From: Methylophilaceae bacterium | GTDB lineage: Bacteria > Pseudomonadota > Gammaproteobacteria > Burkholderiales > Methylophilaceae | Direction: 5' to 3' | Length of the DNA: 64,000 bases | Assembly (NCBI GenBank): GCA_013141125.1 | Contig: JABFRO010000001.1 | Coordinates: forward strand, 806,001-870,000 | Shown: positions 17,469 to 26,194 of the stretch, one piece after another | How positions within the stretch are numbered: the stretch's first letter is position 1 | Layout of the letters: each line of letters starts with the position of its first letter | Notes under the pieces: generated by a model | What the model was told of the DNA's origin: nothing | What the model saw: only the letters and a program-made list of their open reading frames with translations | The model's database searches: none | Made by a program: the position numbers and the translations under genes

Positions 17469-18767
17469 TTAAACGGGTAATTTCTTTTTCATTGGATTTA
17501 AAAACCATATGCCGACTAAGACTACAGAAGTAGCAGAGGTTGCTAGAGCTGCAGGTAACGAATATTCCTTTAAGAAAAGATCTGCAATACTGTGCATCAC
17601 TGTCAAAGACATCAAGCTAATGGCTGCCATTATTGATATTAATTGAGGCCTTTTTTGAGCTTGCCATAATTTTGCAAAAACGTTACCAAGTATCGCGAAC
17701 GGAAGACCAAGAGTCAGTAATAACCAATGAGACGAGACTCGCTCTGCTGCATCATTGTCAAAGCGTCCTCCAAACAACCAATGAAGCAAGACTGCGCCGA
17801 CCGCCCAGACTGCCAGGACTCCGAACAACCCGACAATTGCAGACACCGCCCCAGCCTTAGCCAGAATCCTTCTCACCGCAGCCACATCGCCCTGAGCCAC
17901 TAGGTTGGAAAATTGTGCAAGAATGACGGTAGAACTGGCGATAACCAAGAGCTGTAGTGCGGACGAGTGCAGGCGGTAAGCATAACCAAACGCTGACACC
18001 GCACCTTCCCCATACTGTGCCGCCCATACCGGCGGTAGTGACACTACCAGATTAGAGAATATGACCCCAGGAAGAATCCAGCCACCTAGCGACAGCATTT
18101 CCCCCCAGTGCCCTTTGGTGGTTACCCAGGTAGGAAGTGGGCCAATAAAGACAAAGCCAGTCGATTTAAGCCCCCATAGGCAAATAGAAACTTGCAACGC
18201 CACCCCGAGAACTGTGCCTGCAACCAGATTAGTCAGGCCACCTTCCGGCCAAACGGCTAACATAAAAGCGCCAAGCAAACCATTGGCCACTGGTGCGGCG
18301 GCGGCAATAGCAAAGCGATTACGCATTGCAAGGAGATAACCACAGCAGTCGCCCACAAAATTAAGCGCCACCAGAAGAACGATCACAGGGAAGGCAAAAG
18401 CCAACGAGGTCCGAACAGATTCTGGGGCAGACTGGGACAGTCTATCCACGATAAAGGGCGCACCCAGCAACAGCAAAAGCGTGAATATACAGCCGAGCAC
18501 AGCTATCCCTAGTAATACGGAGCGCTCAAAAGAAGCCGTTGCTACTTCGTCACCATCAGCATTCAGCTTAGCACGCACGGGAAATAGCCCAGTTTGCAAT
18601 ACCCCTGCCATCACGCCGACAATCAACGTGGGTAAAACAATGGACAGATTATATCCGTCCAGCTCGGAGCCTATCCCAAAGATACGCGCTGTGAACCAAA
18701 GCTTGAATAAAGCAGCCAACTGGGACGCAACCGTCAGTATCGAAACAACGGCAAGCTGCTTCTTCAT
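17469..18767 (-). CDS. MurJ/Wzx-like lipid-linked glycan flippase (MOP superfamily)
   Basis: This 432-residue polytopic protein begins MKKQLAVVSILTVASQLAALFKLWFTARIFG and contains repeated hydrophobic helices. It has the MOP-type GYNLSIVLPTLIVG region and VSAFGYAYRLHSSALQ. It looks closer to MurJ-like proteins found in polysaccharide operons than to a housekeeping MurJ, which usually has about 500 residues and more helices. It would move the finished lipid-linked unit across the inner membrane. It is the first gene of the minus-strand operon that extends to about 6750. Confidence 0.75.
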   Translation of the reverse strand: MKKQLAVVSILTVASQLAALFKLWFTARIFGIGSELDGYNLSIVLPTLIVGVMAGVLQTGLFPVRAKLNADGDEVATASFERSVLLGIAVLGCIFTLLLLLGAPFIVDRLSQSAPESVRTSLAFAFPVIVLLVALNFVGDCCGYLLAMRNRFAIAAAAPVANGLLGAFMLAVWPEGGLTNLVAGTVLGVALQVSICLWGLKSTGFVFIGPLPTWVTTKGHWGEMLSLGGWILPGVIFSNLVVSLPPVWAAQYGEGAVSAFGYAYRLHSSALQLLVIASSTVILAQFSNLVAQGDVAAVRRILAKAGAVSAIVGLFGVLAVWAVGAVLLHWLFGGRFDNDAAERVSSHWLLLTLGLPFAILGNVFAKLWQAQKRPQLISIMAAISLMSLTVMHSIADLFLKEYSLPAALATSATSVVLVGIWFLNPMKKKLPV

Positions 18768-18846
18768 GCAGCTAATCGTATTCTAGAAAATTGCATTTCT
18801 GAAAGCATCTCATAATAAATGGATAAGAATAAGTAGGGTCAGTCTC

Positions 18847-18975
18847 TCATGGCACACGGTTAAGCACCCGTCCTGCCAAAATTGTGTCACGCGCCTGTTG
18901 GCGAAGCACCGTGAGTAAGGGAAGGTTTTTCGGTCTTCGCTTTTTCGCACGCGGTTCTACGCGGCCAGGCCGGTG
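18847..18975 (-). pseudogene. IS4-family transposase C-terminal remnant
   Basis: The minus strand reads about 42 codons ending RPGRVEPRAKKRRPKNLPLL and then a tail with LNRVP and a stop at 18847-18849. This basic, proline-rich end is typical of a group of IS4-family transposases. The rest of the gene is absent. A shorter copy of the same end lies near 24605-24630. Confidence 0.6.
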
Positions 18976-19010
18976 CGGAACTTTGAAAAAATGGAAAAAA
19001 TAAAAATTGT

Positions 19011-19087
19011 AAAAATTGGGGACAGACCACTATTTTGCAGGAAAAAATAAAAATAATAAAAATTGGGGACAGACCACTATTTTGCAG
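19011..19087. repeat. 30-bp direct repeat, period 47 bp
   Basis: Two identical 30-bp units lie at 19011-19040 and 19058-19087, each containing GGGGACAGACCAC. This short phrase is commonly seen flanking REP-associated transposase genes in proteobacteria, but no such gene is present here. The 18978-19207 stretch holds nothing else recognisable. Confidence 0.7.
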
Positions 19088-19207
19088 AAGTGCGACGGTT
19101 AAATGTGGCTTGGTACTATCAAATTCCAATCCCCCACTCCAACCAACCATTGTGCCTTCCAATTCAGATAGTTTTTTACGTCTACACCTGTGCCAATTTT
19201 ACCGTCA

Positions 19208-19608
19208 TTAAGAAAATGGATTGATGATTTTCAATTGCCCTTCAATTACCTGGCCATGTTGCATGTCTTCAGAATAAAGTGTATTGCACCTAGCCTCTAA
19301 TGCTGAGGCTATTATTAGGCTGTCATACCATGAAAATTTATATTTCTCTTAAATATTAAGTGCAGTTTCAATAGTGGTCATAATTATCAATTTCACATGG
19401 TATATTTCATGTAGTGCTTTGATTAAATGACGAACTTCCTATGTGGCCAGCCCTAGCCGCTTTGTCGTCACATTTGCGGTTTCTGAAAGCACTTGGGTTG
19501 AAATGCAAGGTCTATCTAAAAACAGTGGCGCAGCTATATGGGCTTTAGTTGAGTTTTCACCTAGCGTGTAAAAATAATGTTCGTATCAATAAACACTTTA
19601 TCGGGCAT
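19208..19608 (-). pseudogene. PIN-domain (VapC-type) toxin, broken
   Basis: The start MPDKVFIDTNIIF is a typical PIN domain opening, but a TAG follows after only about 14 codons. Downstream, in shifted frames, the rest of the fold can be read, for example STQVLSETANVTTKRLG and KYKFSWYDSLIIASALEA, ending at 19208-19210. Several stops or frameshifts make it non-functional. It overlaps an equally degraded antitoxin upstream. Confidence 0.7.
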
Positions 19609-19816
19609 TGGCATCGTCCCGATTAAACACATATTGACTTACATCTACTTTAAAATTTTTGAAAATAGCCTCACCTCAATTTCACCCGCTGTTTTTGGTG
19701 CTATAGAAAGCTCTGTAGCTAGCTGCCTAGCTTTTAGAAAGGCGATAAATCAAGTATTTCAGTTTGTTTAGCGGTATGGTTTCAATCTCCCGCGCAATAA
19801 TATCAGCGCATCCCAT
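19598..19816 (-). pseudogene. Antitoxin of the PIN module, broken
   Basis: From ATG at 19816 the minus strand reads EIETIPLNKLKYLIYRLSK, similar to DUF2281-like antitoxins that accompany PIN toxins. It is then frameshifted and finishes with FKVDVSQYVFNRDDANAR and a stop overlapping the toxin start by 11 bp. The pair keeps its gene order but neither frame is intact. Confidence 0.5.
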
Positions 19817-20010
19817 TTATTGCCCTCCTGAAAATAGCGTTAAATTATAACAGTTACAATGCTGTTCGCTTGATTTACTCTCAGCTGATTCCATGTCATC
19901 ACCGATAAGAGCGTAGACCGAACACCGAACTGCTCTTGACCCGAAAAGAACGAGCAGGCAACCGCCACCCTTTGAACACGGATGAACCTTATTATTTGCC
20001 GCAAATAGAT

Positions 20011-20355
20011 GTCTATATTATTCAAAATGGAACCATTGTTTTGGCAGCACCACAGACAATGGTTTGCCCAATTCAAAATCAGGATGATCGTTTTTCAGTT
20101 TCTTTTCTATATCAGTCAGAATTACGTACATCTTCTTGGCCGCTTCACTGGCCAAATTGATAAGCGCTGCATTTTTTCATTATCATCTGGATAATCATGG
20201 GCAAATTTATTGCGCGTATTACGAATGTTCTGTCAAGCTTCTGCACTTTGTATATACCTTAGATTTTCCAATCGGTTAAGTTTGTCCAGCATGGGTCTTT
20301 CTTCATATTGCTCCTGAAGATATTGCAGCACAGATGAGAATAAATGGTTGCCCAT
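20011..20355. repeat. 345-bp duplicated segment, copy 1 (copy 2 at 22042-22385)
   Basis: This stretch repeats 22042-22385 with roughly 95 percent identity. It corresponds to the 3' part of a HepT-like gene and its downstream flank. In this copy the HepT reading frame is truncated at its 5' end and carries an early stop (QSAEA followed by TGA), so it is a non-functional partial duplicate. Confidence 0.85.
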
Positions 20356-20470
20356 TGGGAAATTGGGTACAGACCCATCAGACTGCCATGCCTGTGGGGC
20401 TAATATAGCGGTTTTTTAAGATATAAGACCATAAAATGGTAAATTGAAATTGTGATTCAATCCAACGAAC

Positions 20471-20497
20471 CTAAATGTGGGTATCAAGAAGAATCAC
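20471..20497 (-). pseudogene. PIN-toxin start fragment
   Basis: A GTG overlapping the antitoxin stop begins VILLDTHI and then hits TAG. This is the first strand of a PIN domain, cut off where the duplicated HepT segment begins. It shows that the antitoxin at 20494-20736 once preceded a PIN toxin. Confidence 0.5.
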
Positions 20498-20736
20498 CTC
20501 AGCGCATCCCAATCGTCTACAGGCACGGCAGGTGACATTATGTCCCCAATAATTCGCGTACCTTTAAGCTTGGGAGATGGTTTGCGCCGCACTTCCTCCA
20601 CTTGATTGGCAACAGTCGCTTCCAACTCTTGGGCAGGCATCACAATTACCTCTACGCGCTTGCCCTTAAAAGATAAAGGCAACCTTAATGTCAAAATATC
20701 ATTCTCTAATTGAGTAAATTCACGAATCGCTTCCAT
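20494..20736 (-). CDS. Antitoxin of a lost PIN toxin
   Basis: The 80-residue protein starts at MEAIREFTQLENDILTLRLP after an AAGGA site six bases upstream. It has the middle segment GKRVEVIVMPAQELE and a C-terminal RIIGDIMSPAVPVDDWDALR tail, a pattern of antitoxins paired with PIN toxins. The frame is open upstream into an unrelated PIN start, but the ribosome-binding site supports this shorter start. Its toxin survives only as eight codons, so it is an orphan. Confidence 0.6.
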   Translation of the reverse strand: MEAIREFTQLENDILTLRLPLSFKGKRVEVIVMPAQELEATVANQVEEVRRKPSPKLKGTRIIGDIMSPAVPVDDWDALR

Positions 20737-20742
20737 AGTCAT

Positions 20743-20892
20743 TCCTTCCAAAAGCCACACTTCAGCGTTGAATCCAAAAGCAGAAACAGCCACAGAGTCA
20801 CACATATCTATTTGATTCGCTTTGTCTTGACCAGGTAAGGTGACATCTCCATTCATCCACCACAGCCAGATATGCGTATCTAAAACAATCAT
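20743..20892 (-). pseudogene. PIN-toxin N-terminal fragment
   Basis: MIVLDTHIWLWWMNGDVTLP is the N-terminus of a VapC-type PIN protein. After about 45 residues the homology stops and the frame runs into the next antitoxin gene. The active site is incomplete. It follows another antitoxin remnant. Confidence 0.55.
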
Positions 20893-20894
20893 TT

Positions 20895-21110
20895 TGGCAA
20901 ATCCCAAACCCTGGCGCGCTATCAAACACATTGCCTGTGAGTTTTAATTTACCTGCTATATCAGGATGTGGGCTACGTCATACATTCGCAGTGGTTTCAC
21001 TATCTGCAATCACTAAAAAAATAGCTTCGTATTGCTTATTGGGTGGCAGCTTAGATCTGTATCAATTTTCCTGCTACATCGGTAGCAAGTATTAGGCGTT
21101 CTGCATACAT
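20895..21110 (-). pseudogene. Antitoxin remnant
   Basis: After a GGAGAA site, MYAERLILATDVAGKLIQI begins an antitoxin of the type that accompanies PIN toxins. A stop and a frame change follow, then out-of-frame sequence EAIFLVIADSETTANV and PDIAGKLKLTGNVFDSAPG completes it. It is inactive as read. Confidence 0.5.
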
Positions 21111-21188
21111 GATGTTCTCCTTAATAAGGCTTTTCGTCTTAATTATTGAGTATGAATGGAGTCCGAACAGCCTCATTGATGATAAGTG

Positions 21189-21539
21189 TCAATTAACATT
21201 TAAGTATTTAGTCAAAATGGCCTGAACAGATTTAACATCTTGGGGTGATAAACGCCCGACGGTTTTTAAAATCAGATTTTGATCCAGCGTAAATAATTTC
21301 AAGCGAAAGTGACACGCTGCTTTTAGTCCTACTTCTTGCCAATTTGTTAATGAAACATCGCTAGGCCAAACATTGCCCGTAGTTGTGGTAATCATGCCCA
21401 AAACTAGCTGATTATGCTGCTGATTAAATAGCGCATTAGAAATCACCAACGCTGGACGACGCTTAGTTGCATCCCGATCAGTAAATGGAAAAGGAACGAC
21501 GACTACGTCGAAAGCTTCAAAGGTCACGCCAAGCCTCAT
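21189..21539 (-). CDS. PemK/MazF-family mRNA interferase toxin
   Basis: The protein has the MazF-fold opening FDVVVVPFPFTDRDATKRRPALVIS, with the Arg-Arg-Pro RNA-binding loop, and the middle LVLGMITTTTGNVWPSDVSL. These sequence-specific endoribonucleases cleave mRNA. The frame overlaps the antitoxin end, so the exact start is uncertain: ATG at 21539 or GTG near 21526. No lesion is visible. With the AbrB-like gene upstream it forms one of the few intact modules in this region. Confidence 0.75.
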   Translation of the reverse strand: MRLGVTFEAFDVVVVPFPFTDRDATKRRPALVISNALFNQQHNQLVLGMITTTTGNVWPSDVSLTNWQEVGLKAACHFRLKLFTLDQNLILKTVGRLSPQDVKSVQAILTKYLNVN

Positions 21540-21744
21540 CATCCTGAGGTGAATTCCACTCACATAATGTTTCTTGCAAGGCTGATAACTCTATGTCTTT
21601 AGTCGATTCAATACGCTTAATGGTGATTCTGTTATTTTTATCAAGATCAAACGCCAGCATATCGCCCTCTTTAATATGCGCGGCATCTCTGATACGTTTG
21701 GGTATCGTCGTTTGACCTTTGGCTGTAACGCGTGCGAGCTCCAT
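21517..21744 (-). CDS. AbrB/MazE-family antitoxin
   Basis: The 75-residue protein begins MELARVTAKGQTTIPKRIRD, a swapped-hairpin AbrB DNA-binding domain (GQTTIPKxIR signature), and ends with an acidic toxin-binding tail (CEWNSPQDDEAWRDL). It represses the operon and blocks the PemK-like toxin. I choose the start at 21744 over 21759 because the AbrB domain begins there. Confidence 0.8.
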   Translation of the reverse strand: MELARVTAKGQTTIPKRIRDAAHIKEGDMLAFDLDKNNRITIKRIESTKDIELSALQETLCEWNSPQDDEAWRDL

Positions 21745-22041
21745 GATTGCCTCCATCAATTACTACAAGTAGTAATTTACCACTTTTGCCACCTAGGATC
21801 AAATGTAAGAGAATCAAGGACAGATTCCTACCAATGCTGCACTGATTAGTTCGGGAGCCCCTTTTCTACGCGGTAGATACGGTTGAGTATTGCACTGCTT
21901 CCTGTTAATTCAATCTCGTCAATCAAACAGAATATCCTTTGAATGAGTAAATCCGCCAATCGCGTAAAATGGCTGGAGGGAGATTCAAGTCGTTCCAGTT
22001 GCACTGGATGCTATTCTTTCTGCTTTAGTAAATTAAGGCAT

Positions 22042-22385
22042 GTCTGTATATTAGCAATGGATCCATTGTTTTGGCAGCACCACAGATAAGAGTTTGCCCA
22101 ATTCAAAATCAGGATGATCGTTTTTCAGTTTTTTCTCTATATCAGTCAGAATTACGTACATCTTCTTGGCCGCTTCACTGGCCACATTGATAAGCGCGGC
22201 ATTTTTTCATTATCATCTGGATAATCATGGGCAAATTTATTGCGCGTATTACGAATGTTCTGCCAAGCTTCTGCATTTTGTAAATACCTAAGCTTTTCCA
22301 ATCGGTTAAGTTTGTCCAGCATGGGTCTTTCTTCATATTGTTCCTGAAGATATTGCAGCCCAGATGAGAATAAATGGTTGTCCAT
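22042..22385. repeat. 345-bp duplicated segment, copy 2
   Basis: This is the partner of 20011-20355. It covers the 3' half and downstream flank of the HepT-like gene at 22152-22583. The intact gene makes this copy the probable source. Confidence 0.85.
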
Positions 22386-22583
22386 CGCATCCTGCAACTT
22401 GGTAAAGCGCAAAATAAACTGGTCAACGCTTTGCACTTGCACATCTGTCAGTTGCTCAAATATTTCTCCGGTCATTGGCATGATAGGATCGAGCAACGTT
22501 AATGCTCGGCACAAGTGATAGATATTGCGCTCACATTCGCTCCAAGCTTCCTGTAGTCTTAACGCTGAAATTTCATCGCTCAC
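22152..22583 (-). CDS. HepT-like ribonuclease toxin
   Basis: This 143-residue all-helical protein resembles the HepT/HI0074 nucleotidyltransferase-substrate family, with the RNase-type RxxxxH motif seen as RNKFAHDYPDDNEKM (RN...H-x-Y). HepT toxins are kept inactive by AMPylation from their MntA partner. The frame end differs from the intact family member at 23704-24207: its last residues (WPVKRPRRCT) look frameshifted, so activity is uncertain. Its start overlaps the mntA-like stop by 4 bp. Confidence 0.6.
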   Translation of the reverse strand: MSDEISALRLQEAWSECERNIYHLCRALTLLDPIMPMTGEIFEQLTDVQVQSVDQFILRFTKLQDAMDNHLFSSGLQYLQEQYEERPMLDKLNRLEKLRYLQNAEAWQNIRNTRNKFAHDYPDDNEKMPRLSMWPVKRPRRCT

Positions 22584-22892
22584 AGCAAAATACCTGTTTG
22601 TTTTGCAATAAAAAAAATGGGTGGGTGGCTTTTGCGTGATGGATAATCCAATAGCACATCTATTTTTTGTTCACCAAGTTTAGTTTGAAGTTTAGTCTGA
22701 AAAGAAATTTCAGCGCGTACTATTTCATCTATGTCCATCCCATTTGTTTCAATCAAAAGGTCAATGTCTCCACCACGTTTGTTGTCATCTACCCTTGATC
22801 CAAACAACCACACTTCTGCATTTTTGCATTTTTGCCAAAGGTTTCAGCAACGGTTGCGCGAATAATGGTGCGCTGTAGGTCTGTTAGTCGCA
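22580..22892 (-). pseudogene. MntA-like nucleotidyltransferase antitoxin, frameshifted by an 8-bp duplication
   Basis: The frame starting at 22892 reads MRLTDLQRTIIRATVAETFG and then shifts. The correct frame continues from about 22813 with WLFGSRVDDNKRGGDIDLLIE, the GSR-x-DIDL nucleotidyltransferase motif. The shift is explained by a tandem 8-bp duplication, TGCATTTT at 22817-22824 and 22825-22832. Removing one unit restores the full frame. The gene is therefore inactive or, less likely, switchable by slippage. Confidence 0.75.
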
Positions 22893-23567
<675 letters not shown>

Positions 23568-23703
23568 TTTTACGTTCCTCTTTAGGTGAATAGTAACCCT
23601 ATTGAGGTGTCCGTTTTTATTAGACCATGACAGTGTCTGGGCGGTTAAAAATGATGTAAGAAACGTGTGACTTTACATGCCCATTTTATTAGCTTTAATG
23701 AAT

Positions 23704-24207
23704 TTAAACCAATGGAGGCAAGTCGTTAGTGGCAGAATCGATGGATTTTGTTAAGTATTTATTTGCAAATAAAGTAATGTGTGTAAGTGTTGATAGAAGA
23801 TCGTCTATTAAAACATAAGCTTTATTAAGCAAAACCGCCTGAATTTCTGGATCATTAGGATAATCATGTGAGAATTGATTGCGCATTTCTCGCAATATCA
23901 ACCATTTTTCTGCTGACGGGATTGCGTTAATTTTTTCTAATCTATTCAGTTGGTCAATAAATGCTTTTAACTCGCCTTGCTCTTTACTTATCTCTAAAAC
24001 CAGCGGGAACAAGTTTGCCCCCATGGCATCTTGTAATTTAGAGAAGCGTAGAGATAGCTGGTCAAGTATTGCTTGATCTGCATCACCCAACTTACTTAAA
24101 CTGCTCATTGTGAGAGGAAATTCGTCACTTAATGCATTTTTTGCCCATTGTAATCTATAGGCATGCTGTTCGCACTGTTTGAGTATTGATTGATAGGCTG
24201 GCATCAT
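23704..24207 (-). CDS. hepT: HepT-like ribonuclease toxin
   Basis: This 167-residue helical protein carries the RxxxxH-type catalytic motif in REMRNQFSHDYPNDPE. Like other HepT proteins it should be an RNase held in check by AMPylation of a conserved tyrosine next to that motif. The start overlaps mntA by 4 bp. Both genes look intact, making this the one complete HepT/MntA pair in the region. Confidence 0.75.
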   Translation of the reverse strand: MMPAYQSILKQCEQHAYRLQWAKNALSDEFPLTMSSLSKLGDADQAILDQLSLRFSKLQDAMGANLFPLVLEISKEQGELKAFIDQLNRLEKINAIPSAEKWLILREMRNQFSHDYPNDPEIQAVLLNKAYVLIDDLLSTLTHITLFANKYLTKSIDSATNDLPPLV

Positions 24208-24512
24208 AGTAATTGCACACCTGTTTCGCGCGCTATATGGTAAATAGCTTCATTATGTTGTGTGTTTGAGCGCTTTATTACAACATCAATTTTCTGATCA
24301 CCAATTTGCCGATGAAGGGACATTAAAAATAATAATTTAGCGTCTACCAGCTTTTTAGAATCCTGTTGTTGTGGCTCGATATATAAATCGATATCGCCAC
24401 CTGCTTTTTTATCATCGACACGTGAACCAAACAACCAAACATGTGAGGCCTCCCCAAAATTTATTTTGGCATTTTCACATATCACGTTTCTTTGTTGTAG
24501 GCTTAGGCGCAT
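24204..24512 (-). CDS. mntA: MntA-like nucleotidyltransferase antitoxin
   Basis: The 102-residue minimal nucleotidyltransferase has the GSRVDDKKAGGDIDLYIE active-site motif (GSx10DxD) and QKIDVVIK with a third acidic residue. It would transfer AMP to HepT and neutralise it. It begins MRLSLQQRNVICENA, similar to the frameshifted homologue at 22580-22892. It is the first gene of the pair. Confidence 0.78.
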   Translation of the reverse strand: MRLSLQQRNVICENAKINFGEASHVWLFGSRVDDKKAGGDIDLYIEPQQQDSKKLVDAKLLFLMSLHRQIGDQKIDVVIKRSNTQHNEAIYHIARETGVQLL

Positions 24513-24603
24513 AAGTTGATTATGCTATAGAAAACGGCTGTTGGTAAACATTGATGAGATTGCATTTGAGCTGATATACATAGAAATGTGACATAGAAAT
24601 GGG

Positions 24604-24684
24604 TAGAGTCTCATGGCACTCGGTTAAGGATTTACACCCCATAAAACGGCATGTTGGGTTGGCGGATTAATTGCGTAACCCAAC
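24604..24684. repeat. IS4-end fragment and REP-like hairpin
   Basis: Near 24610-24630 the minus strand repeats the LNRVP-stop end of the IS4 remnant at 18847. Next to it, GTTGGGTT (24653-24660) and AACCCAAC (24677-24684) form an 8-bp perfect stem around a 16-bp loop, like a REP element. The remaining bases to 24780 show nothing recognisable. Confidence 0.5.
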
Positions 24685-24780
24685 ACCGATGAAACAAGGC
24701 CGCTTGTTGCGTTACTCCCCTTCGCTTCACTAGGCTCCCGCGCGGAAATGACGCTCTTGTGACTCACTGCAAGCACATCA

Positions 24781-25197
24781 CTATCTTTTCAGATGTTCAT
24801 CCATAATTTTTGCGAACTCCAAGAAATTAGCAAGGTGATACTTCACAATACTATGCACGATTATCCAGTTGTTATTCTCGTAGTTGTGAACAGCGATATT
24901 ACGAAAGCCCACCGCCTTTTTAAGGCTGACTGCCAACTCTTTATTCAGCACCCCCCTCTTGTGCCAATAAGTCAAATGTCTGACCCATGGTGTCGGGCGG
25001 CGGCACTTCCATTCCTGCAATCAGATGCGCACAATATCTACGGATATTTGTACTGCGCGACTAAGGTTGAGCGATAACACATCTTGGAGGTCAATATCCT
25101 CCAGCAGCGTGGCGGCATCTTTGGGGCACTTTGTTTCTATGCGATTCAGACAACGCCACAACGATTCCAATTTTTGCTCAACTACTTCCCTATCCAC
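24781..25197 (-). pseudogene. HepT/DUF86-type toxin with two compensating frameshifts
   Basis: From a GTG at 25197 the minus strand reads EVVEQKLESLWRCLNRIE and LSLNLSRAVQISVDI. It shifts to AHLIAGMEVPPPDTMGQTFD, and after a run of six G it shifts again to GVLNKELAVSLKKAVGFRNI with the RN...H motif RNIAVHNY. Two shifts in one short gene indicate a dead toxin. It follows a similarly damaged nucleotidyltransferase. Confidence 0.7.
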
Positions 25198-25604
25198 GCC
25201 ATGCGCCTTTCCGCGAGCACTCGTGTTCGATACGGCATAAAATCTGCCTGTTCAAATAAATACCGACTAATTAATTCACCATACAAAGTATCGCTGCCTA
25301 GCACTCTTCTGCCATGACGCACGACTTACCCAAGCAACGGTTCTGATATTGCTTTCAGGTCAACCAAGTCAACAGGCCGCCCTACCCGTTCTGCTATCGC
25401 ATTAATCAGTGCAATTTTCTCATCTGCCACCAATGGATGAATGGCAGCTACCGCAATATCCAAATCACCTTCAGCATGCTGACAGCCTGTAGCAACTGAT
25501 CCAAATATCACCGCAAGCTTTATTGAGGGGAAATGTAACAACACTTCCGTCAATTGCGCATCAATGCGATGCGCATGTTGCATGGCTGAATCGCTATGCG
25601 TCAT
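25182..25604 (-). pseudogene. MntA-like nucleotidyltransferase with premature stop
   Basis: The start MTHSDSAMQHAHRIDAQLTE is followed by the active-site motif GSVATGCQHAEGDLDIAV. A TAA at 25326-25328 stops it at residue 92. Beyond that stop the same frame continues RRVLGSDTLYGELISRYLFE to 25182, overlapping the HepT start, as in an intact pair. One nonsense mutation seems responsible. A 92-residue product might fold in part. Confidence 0.65.
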
Positions 25605-25619
25605 TTATTTATCCTCCAG

Positions 25620-25945
25620 TTACAGCAAATGTCCAGCCAATTCAGAATACTTGGGAAACTTGCTGCCATCTGACATTAACCTCGCATTTTACTCAATTAC
25701 TGAGGCAATAATGATTCTGTCTTGCGGATCACTATGATGCTCCTGCAAATTAACCGCACACTTAGCGATCTTGGGCGTAATTGCAATAAGCTCTATTCAT
25801 GAGTCCGTGAGGGCTTTTTCAAACCACTCTATCAACTCGCAGGATGGTCTTATCCTTTGATGACGCACTAGCCAAGCCATTTCAAAACAGCTTATTGCAG
25901 ATACCGCTACTCGTTCTGCATTTTCAATTTGTTCACGCCTAATTA
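25620..25945 (-). pseudogene. PIN-domain toxin remnant
   Basis: The minus strand reads AERVAVSAISCFEMAWLVRH and ELIEWFEKALTDS, then a stop, then PKIAKCAVNLQEHHSDPQDR, another stop, and finally FPKYSELAGHLL. This is the middle and end of a VapC-type PIN domain. The N-terminus with its first acidic residue is missing. Two stop codons confirm decay. Confidence 0.65.
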
Positions 25946-25989
25946 CAGAAAGATTTTGATTCAGCATTCCAACTTGCTATACACCTTAC

Positions 25990-26160
25990 GTTGCGTACCA
26001 GGCGAAGCTTTTTACATTCTTACGCTGAAGACAGTGCACCCAGCCGCTCCTTATGATCCGCCACAATTTATAAATCAATATCACCATCTTTGCGGGTGTC
26101 ATCTACACGACTACCGAAAAGGTAAGGAGCTGCCCCCTTACCACTTTTTTAAATAATATC
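25990..26160 (-). pseudogene. MntA-like nucleotidyltransferase remnant
   Basis: A short stretch reads LFGSRVDDTRKDGDIDL followed by a stop, matching the active-site motif of the MntA-like genes to the left. No complete frame is present. It is the right-most piece of the toxin-antitoxin graveyard. Confidence 0.45.
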
Positions 26161-26194
26161 TGATGACACTGACTTAATGGCTCCAATTTGTCGT

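Noticed and set aside
18887-19162. A 91-codon minus-strand frame across the repeats
   Set aside because: It reads through two copies of a non-coding repeat and an IS4 remnant in the wrong frame; composition is low complexity.
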